Source of the DNA: Carettochelys insculpta
Lineage: Eukaryota > Chordata > Testudines > Carettochelyidae
Assembly: GCF_033958435.1 (NCBI RefSeq)
Contig: NC_134160.1
Span: forward strand, 12,883,001 to 12,947,000
Length of the DNA stretch: 64,000 nucleotides
Direction of reading: 5' to 3'
Shown: piece by piece, positions 56,301 to 64,000 of the stretch
Position numbering within the stretch: the stretch's first letter is position 1
Layout of the letters: each line of letters starts with the position of its first letter
Made by a program: the position numbers and the translations under genes
The notes under the pieces: model-generated
Told to the model about the DNA's origin: nothing
The model's database searches: none
Seen by the model: only the letters and a program-made list of their open reading frames with translations

Positions 56301-58880
56301 CTCCAGACAGACAGACAGACGGTTCGGTGTCAACTTCTGGCACTGTCCTGGCAACTCCTGCAGCTGAGCTGGTACCAGACGTGGAGGTTATCCTCTCCTT
56401 TGGACTATATCAGTAAAGCCGAGAGGGGGACACTGGTGTCTGGGCAGCCCAGAGTCTCCATAACAAATGCCCAGGCTCGCGCCCGGAGAGGTACTCCGGC
56501 ATCGCTGAACAGCGTTGCATCAACACGGGAGGCAACAGTTACCGGTTATAAGCTCTTGCTCAATTGGTGTAGAGAACGAGCGCCAGGGGTTGCCTTCGAC
56601 GGTGGGAGGGCTCCTTGCATCTCACTGGACAGTCACCGCCCGCCTCAAGCTGGGCAGCCCCCAGCCAACAGGGTACTGTCCCGCCACAGTTCACCTGCCT
56701 CGCTGGGTGCATGAGGCTTAAGGGTCCTGAACCTGACAAGTGACTGAAATTTGGGCACCAGGCAAACCAATAAGAAAATCAACAAGAAATGAGAAACATC
56801 AACAATTCAAGCTTGCTTGCTGGAATGTGTGGACCATGCTGACCGGCTTGACTGAAGATCTTCAGGCCATCAGTGACACCCGAAAGACCGCTGTCATCAA
56901 CGAGGAACTGAAGAGACTCAGAGTTGATATCGCTGCACTGCAAGAGACGCGACTCGCAGATTCGGGATCTCTAAAGGAAAAGGACTACACCTTTTTCTGG
57001 CACGGTAAAGCCCAAGAAGAACCCAGAGAGCATGGTGTTGGCTTTGCTGTCAGAAACACCCTTCTACAAATGGTGGACTTAGTGATGGGCGGATCAGAAA
57101 GACTTCTTCGGATCACGCTTCAAACTTGCGCCGGTCCTGTCCACCTGATCAGCGCTTATGCCCCAACCCTGTACGCCACACCAGAAGTAAAAGACAAGTT
57201 CTACGACGTGCTTAGTGCTGCTGTAGCGCAAATGCCTGCTCATGAACAACTGTACATCTTGGGTGACTTCAATGCAAGAGTTGGAGCTGATTGGGCCTCA
57301 TGGCCTTCCTGCTTAGGACACTTCAGTGTGGGAAAAATGAATGACAATGGACAGCGTCTCCTTGAACTGTGCATGTACCACAATCTGTGCATCACAAACA
57401 CCTTCTTCCAAACGAAGCCACAGCACAGAGTGTCGTGGAAGCACCCACACTCGAAGCACTGACATCAACTAGACGTGGTCATCACTAGGCGTAATAACCT
57501 CAAAAACGTCCTTCTGACACGCAGCTATCATAGTGCTGACTGTGATACAGATCACTCGCTAGTTTGCTCCAAGCTCAAGCTGAGACCCAAGAAGCTGTAC
57601 CGCTCTAAACCTGCTGGAAGGCCCTGCATTGACGCCAGAAAGACGGCAAACTCAGAGAAAGCTGAAAAGTTCAGAGAAACCCTGCAGGAAAATCTGCACA
57701 GCGGCCCTGGGGGCATCGATGCGACATCCAAATGGCAACATCTGAGGGATACAGTTTACAACACGGCCTTGTTGGTGTTTGGAAGAAGAGCTAGAAACAC
57801 AAACAACTGGTTCAAAGTTAACTCTGATGAGATGATTCCAGTCATTGAAAAGAAGCGCGCTGCACTCCTGGAGTACAAACGCTCACCGAGCCAGAGTACC
57901 CAGCAAGCACTTAGACAGGCCAGAAGAACAGTACAGCAGACAGCCAGGCGCTGTGCCAACAACCACTGGCTCCAGCTATGCAGCAGCATCCAGACCTGTG
58001 CCGACTTTGGTAATCTCAGAGGAATGTACGAGCGTATGAAGAAGGTATTAGGACCCACCCAGAACAAGATGGCACCTCTGAAATCCAAATCTGGTGAAGT
58101 CATCGCTGACAAAGCCAAACAGATGGAGCGCTGGGTTGAGCACTTCTCCGAGCTGTACTCACGCGAGAACGTTGTGGTTGACTCAGCCCTCGATGCCGTT
58201 CGGCTCCTACCAGTAATGGACGAACTGGACCAAGAGCTGACTGTGGATGAACTGAAGACAGCCATCGACAGCATTGCAGCAGGAAAGGCCCCTGGTCAGG
58301 ATGCTATACCACCAGAGGTAATCAAATGTGCCGCGGACACACTCCTGGAACCCCTGCATGAGTTACTGTGCCTGTGCTGGAAAGAGGGTGAAGTTCCACA
58401 GGATATGCGTGACGCTAACATTGTAACGTTGTATAAGAACAAAGGAGACAGAAGCGACTGCAACAACTACTGTGGAATCTCCCTCCTAAGCGTCACTGGT
58501 AAACTGTTCGCTCGCGTCATCCTTGGCAGACTCCAGAAGATTGCTGAGAGGGTGTACCCCAAATCGCAGTGCAGATTCTGCGCAGAGAGGTCTACCGTTG
58601 ACATGGTCTTCTCTCTAAGGCAGCTGCAGGAGAAGTGCAGGGAGCAGAGAAAGCCACTCTACATAGCCTTCATCGACCTGACCAAGGCTTTTGACTTGGT
58701 CAGCAGGGATGGTCTGTTCAAACTGCTCCACAAGATAGGCTGTCCTCCATGGTTACTGAAGATGATCCAGTCGTTCCACGAATACATGAGAGGAACCATC
58801 CAATATGACGTCGCATTATCGGATGCTTTCAGAATCAGGAGCAGCGTCAAACAAGGATGCGTGCTTGCTCCGACATTTAG
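56301..58880 (+). mobile_element. APE-type LINE, 5' half
   Basis: A 5' UTR (about 56321-56739) follows a short CAGA microsatellite, then one long coding frame that ends abruptly after RT motif B at about 58880, where unrelated DNA begins. It is the same family as the 3' half at position 1, judged by gene style and complementary content. Confidence 0.8.
56740..58880 (+). pseudogene. APE-type LINE ORF2, endonuclease and first half of RT, one stop
   Basis: The frame is open for 240 residues, has TGA at 57460-57462 (where Trp is expected: KH*HQLD), and continues in the same frame. The APE endonuclease includes ACWNVWTM, ALQETRLAD (Glu), YILGDFNARVG (Asp/Asn), and CDTDHSLV (Asp-His). RT begins with GKAPGQDAIPPE and ANIVTLYKNKGDRSDCNNY, has motif A FIDLTKAFD, and motif B VKQGCVLAPT, after which the element is truncated before the FADD motif. 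It is RTE-like or 'craniofacial development protein 2-like' by overall pattern. Confidence 0.85.
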
Positions 58881-59428
58881 TACAACACCTCTTCCATCTG
58901 AAGCCCTGCCCCTTCCAGGAGCATGGGACCACTCCCCCATCTCCTGTACACCTCACCCAGGGGCCCAGCAAAGCCATTGGACCCCAACGGACAGGTAGGA
59001 TTTTTGTCGAATTTTCAAAATAGTTGCAAAAATTATGTCCCGGAGATGGCGTTATGGGATGGAGAAAGTTGCATGGTGGGAAATTGACCCTGCAGTCCCT
59101 GTCATCCATCTGCAATTCACTCCTTTCCCACCGTGAATTGTGAAAACTTCCCCCCAAGTCCGACTTCCCATACTCCTAACGGGAGGCAGGAGGGCGCTGA
59201 CGCAGGTGCCCTCTGAGTTCAATTTAGTGTGTCCCTACCAGTGGTGCTAAACTGAACTACAGAAGACCAACTGTGGCAGGGTTGCTCTTCCCTGCAGTGA
59301 AGACCTGTCCTGGCAACACGTCACAGTGTCTGGAATCTTAAACAGGAGATGTTTGTTAAAGAAAAGGAGCCCAACGACAGATGTAAAGTGTCTTCTGCAC
59401 GGCTTGAGCCCTTGCTTTGTCTCACTTT
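58881..59428. other. Stretch without recognised feature
   Basis: Begins at the LINE truncation. No repeat or gene is recognised. Confidence 0.4.
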
Positions 59429-59676
59429 GGCCGTGTCCACACTAGCCCCAAACTTCGAAATGGCCATGCAAATGGCCATTTCAAAGTTTACTAATGAAGC
59501 GCTGAAATACATATTCAGCGCCTCATTAGCATGCAGGCGGCCGCAGCGCTTCAAAATTGACGCGGCTCCCCGCATGCTAATGAGGTGCTCAATATGTATT
59601 TCAGCGCTTCATTAGTAAACTTTGAAATGGCCATTTGCATGGCCATTTCAAAGTTTGGGGCTAGTGTAGACACAGC
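59429..59676. mobile_element. Palindromic MITE with GGC ends, copy 3
   Basis: It starts GGCCGTGTCCACACTAGCCC and ends GGGGCTAGTGTAGACACAGC. TTT lies on each side (59426-59428, 59677-59679). Almost the whole element is a perfect or near-perfect palindrome around about 59550. It is closely related to 15774-16121. Confidence 0.8.
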
Positions 59677-59698
59677 TTTTCGTACCAGGTTTAATCGT

Positions 59699-59745
59699 AG
59701 AAATATAGGGCTGGAAAGGGCCTGAAGAGGCCAACCCCATACGCA
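59699..59745 (-). repeat. CR1 3'-end fragment
   Basis: GTAGAAATATAGGGCTGGAA then AGGGCCTGAAGAGGCC matches the minus-strand CR1 3' end (ATAGGGCTGGAAGGGACCTC). Confidence 0.6.
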
Positions 59746-59818
59746 CACCATGTAGCACACAGCCGTACAGAGAAAGTGAATAGTGTATTGCAAGTAAATT
59801 TACCATCACCAGTCCTAT

Positions 59819-59945
59819 TATTTGTATTTTTGTAGCACCTGGGACCCCAGTCCCAGAACCCCATCATGCTAAAGGCTGTACAAATACAGAAAAACAAAAA
59901 CAGCCCCCACCCCAAAGAGCTCACAGTCTAAGTGTAAGACATGGG
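59819..59945 (+). repeat. Ancient amniote interspersed repeat
   Basis: GTAGCACCTGGGACCCCAGT, CCCCATCATGCTAAAGGCTG, CCCCAAAGAGCTCACAGTCT is a layout common in old amniote repeats, also glimpsed at 33410-33475. The family name is uncertain. Confidence 0.5.
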
Positions 59946-60204
59946 ACGATAAATGATTACAGGCAGATGGGGGGACCAGGAAACAATCAGGGCTGCAGAA
60001 GTGTGAGGAAAAGCCAAATTTGGATTACTTTTAGGCTTCAAGGCAAAGAGACCAAGGTAATGTCTGCTGTAAATCCATTGATTTGGGTAGATATACCCCA
60101 GGGATGAATCTAATCCTGTGACTAAATTTGACTAGAACCTCAAATTTCCTGAGACGCTTCCAATTTTCTGAGCACTTAACCAAGGTAGTAGATTGCTGCA
60201 AGGT

Positions 60205-60284
60205 AGTAGTTGGGGTTGATCCTGCTTGCAGCAGGAGCCTGGACTTGACCTCCTGAGGTCCCTTCCAGAAGTATGATTCTATGT
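60205..60284 (+). repeat. CR1 3'-tail fragment
   Basis: TAGTTGGGGTTGATCCTGCT, then GACCTCCTGAGGTCCCTTCC and TATGATTCTATG is the CR1 3' end in plus orientation, 5' truncated. Confidence 0.8.
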
Positions 60285-61509
60285 AATTAGTAATTAACTG
60301 CTTCTAGGATCAGAGCATTTTAATGAAAGCTAGAAGTATCACCTTTTCTTTTCACTGGGGTGAACTGAGGTGTGTCTGTTTAATTTAGAAATAATGAGGG
60401 AGAAAATCAGGCAAAACATTTGCCTTTTTTCCTTGAAGAATTTCCCATCCTTGGTGCAGTTTATAGAGCAGCCAACCTGAGCCAGAAAAGTGGGTAAATG
60501 CCCACGAACGAACAGCATCTCCCGCAGTATGGACGCTGCTGCTCTGAGGGAGCCCTGAGCTTGTCTAAAGAAGAGCAGAAACAAGCCCCATAGGATGGTT
60601 TGGGATTGTGCGGTGTCTCTTGCTTCTAAGTGTCTGGGTTGCACGTGCCCTGCTGGGGTGATAGGGGGCTGTTACTCTCTGATGGCTGTTTGGTGGCTTC
60701 CATGAGATGAGTTGTGGGGTCTCATCTCAAAGCCAAGTGGGCAGGTCTGTTTCACAAACGCACCTGCCATGACTAACTGAGCCCCTGGTTTGGAGGCCAA
60801 AGAGGAGGCAGAGGTCAGCTCTCAGACCTAAGGGCTCTCTCTGGGGCAGGACAGAGGTATGCTGGCTGGGAGCTCTTTGCACTGTGGCTTTCAGAGCTTT
60901 GCCAGCAGTCAATGCCGGTCTATGGAAACCCAAGCCCCGGCAGTGCTGGTGCAGAGTGGCTCTGTTATGTGTCTGTGCCACGAGCAGCAGCGAGAGGGGA
61001 CCACAGACCAGGTTCCTTGTATCTGTAGAGGCCTCTTCTGCTTTGCTGCAGCCCAGTGGCTTGTTCTGAGCACCCCAAAGGATGGCCTGGTAATGCCGAC
61101 GCCTTTGGCAGAGCGGAGTCAGGGTCCAATTGTCAGCAGGCCTGATGCTGACCCCTTCTCACACTCTCCCCGGTAGAGCACCAGCCAGGGACTGGGAGGC
61201 GCAGCTCATTGCACTGCACGGACAGAGCAGACTGCACACTCTTCGGGAGCACACGTGGCCAGGCCACTGCATGTGCCCTGGTAACTGTATAACCACTATG
61301 GTTCCTCTTGCCATATTGAGAGGCCTAAAGCTCGTCTGCAGCCAGACTGAAGAGCAGCCGCCAGTAACTGTGACGCTACAAGTCACAAACTCACGTTCCA
61401 TCCACTTCTCAGTACAATAGTATCACATCAGGCTGTTAAGGAGAAGACCACATCCTAATGCCATCCATTGTTAAACAGATCTCAGGATACTCTGTTACTA
61501 GATCTCAGG
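60285..61509. other. Stretch without recognised feature
   Basis: No supported gene. A direct repeat AGATCTCAGGATA occurs just before the next element (about 61477-61489 and 61500-61511). Confidence 0.4.
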
Positions 61510-61598
61510 ATAGTAACAGAAGGAGCCGTGCTAGTCTATATACTACCAAAACAAAAAAGCAGTCAAGTACCACTTTAAAGACTAACAGGATGGGTAAA
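61510..61598 (-). mobile_element. Truncated Penelope-like tail
   Basis: It reads AGTAACAGAAGGAGCCGTGC then CAAAACAAAAAAGCAGTCAA, ACTTTAAAGACTAACAG, which is the minus strand of the tail at 17990-18073. CAGGAT occurs at both ends, a possible target duplication. Confidence 0.65.
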
Positions 61599-61810
61599 GA
61601 AAACTTAGTTAACAGCATTTTGTCTGGCAGGCAACGACTTATAAGTAGCTGAGATTGTGGAATCACCATTCTGTGATGACTGTCCTCACTTTTCTACTAT
61701 TTTCTGTGTATCTCTGATTTGTAATTGCTCCTGTCTGCTGTATAATTAATTTTGTTAGGTGTAAATCAGTGAAGGTGGGGGGTTATGATCAATTAGGTAA
61801 TTCTGTTACA

Positions 61811-62005
61811 GTAGAACAACAAGAAGTCCTGTGGCACCCTATAGACTGACAGATATTTTGGAGCATAAGCTTTCTTGGGCAAAGATCCGCTTCATCAGAT
61901 TCATTCATCTTATGCTCCAAAATATCTGTTAGCCTATACGGTGCCACAGGACTTCTTGTTTTTCTCGAAGATACAGACTAACATGACTACTCCTCTATTA
62001 TATCT
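61811..62005. mobile_element. Penelope-tail foldback, copy 3
   Basis: Arms ACAACAAGAAGTCCTGTGGC and its inverse GCCACAGGACTTCTTGTT enclose GGAGCATAAGCTTTCTTGGG/AAAGATCCGCTTCATCAG (decayed hairpin) and AATATCTGTTAGCC. The end CAGACTAACATGACTACTCC matches copy 2. Confidence 0.75.
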
Positions 62006-62775
62006 GTCACAGTAGGTTATGATGGGTTAGTAAAATTGTACTAAAATAATTGGTCAAGGCATAGCTAAGCAGGATTCAAGTTCCACTACTTAAACTGGGT
62101 TCCAAGCAGGAAAAAGGAGGAAGAACAGAACATCAACCAGGAAGGAATGGAAAGAACATCAATCAGGAAAGATGGAAGACAGAACATCTTAAGGAGGACT
62201 CGCTCTCCAAGACCCCCAAGACACTGAGGTGCAGCAATGAGCATCCAGAGAGTGACTTTGTCTGTCCCCACAGGGGAAGTTTGCCTGCCTGCCTTATCAG
62301 GATTGGTGAGCATGACACTGTGTGCTTAGCATGTGTTCTGCCTTCTTGGTGATAGTAAATACTTAGAGAATAAGAATATTATTGTGTAAGGCTTTTTCAG
62401 TGGCACAGATCCTGCAGACCCACAGGGAATTATGCCCTGAGCCCTAGGAACTGGGTAAGGGTGGGAGTTTAAATGAATATGGTCACACCTTGAGCCCTAT
62501 GGATTGGGTAAAGGTATGTATGCTCCTGAGAGTGGAAGGGATGAGAAATTTGTGTAGGTAGTACCCTAAGCCTCCTGGAACAAGTTGCCTTGGGGCCCTA
62601 ATGTTGCCTCTCTGGCACACTCAGCTGCTGTCCGATTCTGTGGCAGTGTGGGGTGAGAACCTCCCTCCCACTGGTGTTGTAAGCTCCTTGGGATGGGCCC
62701 CAGTGTCTGCCCAGCCCAGCCCAGCCCTGGTGTGATCCCAACTGGGCCTCAGGGCACTTCTATTGTAATAACTAA
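62006..62775. other. Stretch without a gene; short tandem duplication
   Basis: GAGCCCTAGGAACTGGGTAA (about 62438) is repeated as GAGCCCTATGGATTGGGTAA (about 62492). The region 62030-62400 has an LTR-like look, but no ends or target duplication could be fixed. Confidence 0.35.
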
Positions 62776-62786
62776 CAGTTCTGGAT

Positions 62787-62825
62787 TAAAACAAAAAAGC
62801 AGTCAAGTAGCACTTTAACAAAATC
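62787..62825 (-). mobile_element. 39-bp Penelope-like tail scrap with 11-bp target duplication
   Basis: AAAACAAAAAAGCAGTCAAG then TAGCACTTTAACAAAATC is the end of the Penelope-like tail seen at 15504. CAGTTCTGGAT flanks it exactly at 62776-62786 and 62826-62836. It is an extremely 5'-truncated insertion. Confidence 0.75.
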
Positions 62826-62836
62826 CAGTTCTGGAT

Positions 62837-63230
62837 AGTCAGAGGTGACAATCCATTGCTGTGCCCCATGCGCTGCTCTGGCAAGAAAGAGCTGCTGGCT
62901 GGGGCTCCCCTGCAGGCTGATAAGCAGCAAGCAGCCAGACAGGTGGAAAGGGCTGGCTGTGGGATCGCTCCCTACTGATCCTGACTACCCCAGGCCCAAG
63001 CCTGGGATGTTAGGGATGGCAGGGGAGGCTGAAGCCCACTGAAATTTGCACCAGGATGTTGTTTCCTTTCCAGTCATTCTCAGGGAGCCAGAGCAAGGCA
63101 CAGAGTTCACCTGCATCTCTCTCTCCCACCTGGCCGCAGGGGAGTGTGACCCAGCTCTGCCCTTCCCCATCACTCCCTGACAGTGATGCAGGGGAGCAGC
63201 AAGCAGCATCCAGGTATGAATCTTAGTGGC
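62837..63230. other. Stretch without recognised feature
   Basis: No gene or repeat recognised. Confidence 0.4.
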
Positions 63231-64000
63231 GGGGGTGGAGAGGAGGCTTCAGCCCCCACTCCCCCAAATAGTGCCCTTGCCACTGATGCAACCCCCAGGC
63301 CTCTGCCCTAAGCCTGCTCCATCTCACTGGCCTGAGCCCCTCCCCTCATACTCCAACTGCGATTCTTACACCCCCACATCGCCCAGCCCCCGACCCTGAA
63401 CTCCCTATGTCACCAGCCTCCGACCCTGAACCTCCTATGCCCCCAGCCACCTGCTCTGAACCCTCCTACAACCCCAGCCCCGACCCTGAACCCCTGACAC
63501 TTGCAATCACCGGTCCTGAGCCCCCCCAGTGCTCCCAACCCACCAATGCCCCTAACCTGACTCCAGCAGCCCCCCCACGTCCCTACCCCCTGTCCTGAGC
63601 CCCTCCGCAACCCTCTACCCTGAGTGCCCTGTGCTCCATCCCCCTCCCATCAGTTTCTTGGGGTTTGTCATAAGACAACCTCCCAGAGCCCAGCACTGCG
63701 CCAACCCCAGCTCCCCTGCGGGAGCGAAATGAAGCGGCACCTGTCAGAAATGAAGCCACTTTCACCTTGGCCTGGTTTTCATGAGAAAACTTGACCAAGC
63801 CATTTCCCTCCACCACAGGCACAATGGACAGAGCCCAAGGAACTCATCTGGGACTCTGGACAAAACGAGGGGTTTGGTGTGCAGGGTGGGGCTGTGGGTG
63901 GGTGTGATGTGGGAGGGGGGTGAGGGCCCCGACTGGGTGTATGGGCTCTGGGGGTGCCAGGTTTGGGGTACAGGGGGTTCCAGGCCGCAGCCAGGTGGGA
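63231..64000. repeat. C/G-rich low-complexity sequence
   Basis: About 63231-63660 repeats CCGACCCTGAACC-like units; 63850-64000 is the opposite, G-rich (GGGTGTGATGTGGGAGGGGG). The composition resembles the interiors of the TIR elements at 1182, 21084 and 55730, so it may be the inside of a larger DNA element cut by the window edge. Confidence 0.5.

Noticed and set aside
1..58880. The two APE LINE halves as a single element
   Set aside because: The 3' half lies before the 5' half on the same strand, 56 kb apart.
61861..61898. Third hammerhead-like core in the foldback at 61811
   Set aside because: Stem II arms are mismatched and the GAAA context is altered, so only a relic remains.
62030..62400. 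Possible LTR
   Set aside because: The base pattern is suggestive, but no TG...CA ends with a target duplication could be placed.
1..64000. Host protein-coding exons, tRNA or rRNA genes, CRISPR arrays, bacterial operons
   Set aside because: All longer frames with recognisable content belong to transposable elements. Remaining short frames lack domain, splice or codon evidence. No cloverleaf with both internal promoter boxes was seen, and CRISPR is not expected in this genome.

Overview
This is eukaryotic, vertebrate nuclear DNA. The repeat mix (CR1 LINEs with an SGNH-esterase ORF1, Tx1-clade LINEs, Penelope-like elements, Harbinger/hAT/Tigger-like DNA transposons, MIR-like SINE traces) fits a sauropsid, most likely a turtle. 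That placement is an inference from repeat content, because no host gene was found. I could not support any host exon, tRNA or rRNA. The window reads as intergenic or intronic sequence made of nested transposable elements.

Layout. 1-988: the 3' half of an APE-type LINE. 1182-2487: two TIR (MITE-like) DNA elements. 3400-6400: a decayed CR1 copy (A). 6710-15502: a nearly full-length Tx1-clade LINE (copy 1) with a broken ORF1 and a completely open 1308-codon ORF2. 15504-18073: an inverted, head-to-head Penelope-like element (RT plus GIY-YIG) with a palindromic MITE inside it. 19711-22100: a Tigger-like element, a hAT-like element and a MIR trace. 22847-31109: a second Tx1 copy in the same orientation, with a 119-bp deletion in ORF1 and two nonsense codons in ORF2. 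32447-35975: four or five small DNA transposons and a MIR trace. About 36900-40768: CR1 copy B. 41105-41520: an AT-rich block dense in homeodomain/POU/SOX-like motifs that could be a conserved regulatory element. 42302-46555: an old CR1 with a solo LTR nearby and a younger CR1 (copy C) nested in it. 47014-49019: a 2-kb TIR element. 49785-51290: Penelope-like remains. 51714-55729: a decayed Harbinger transposon with a Myb/SANT-like gene (+) and a DDE transposase (-) facing each other, interrupted by a CR1, a Penelope-derived foldback and a hAT MITE. 55730-56298: Tigger-like element. 56301-58880: the 5' half of the APE LINE family seen at position 1. 59429-62836: small MITE, CR1 and Penelope tail pieces. 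63231-64000: C/G-rich low complexity.

How the parts relate. The autonomous types (Tx1, CR1, Penelope-like, Harbinger, APE LINE) each occur as full or broken coding copies. Several small elements are non-coding relatives that share ends with larger families: foldbacks with Penelope tails, and GGC-ended MITEs with 3-bp target duplications. Nesting gives relative ages: old CR1 before CR1 copy C; Harbinger before the hAT MITE and CR1 fragment; Tx1 copy 1 abuts the Penelope-like insertion, which is itself split by a MITE. The most notable signals are the intact Tx1 ORF2 and its 3' hairpins, the hammerhead-like hairpin shared by two Penelope tail families, and the two-gene Harbinger fossil.
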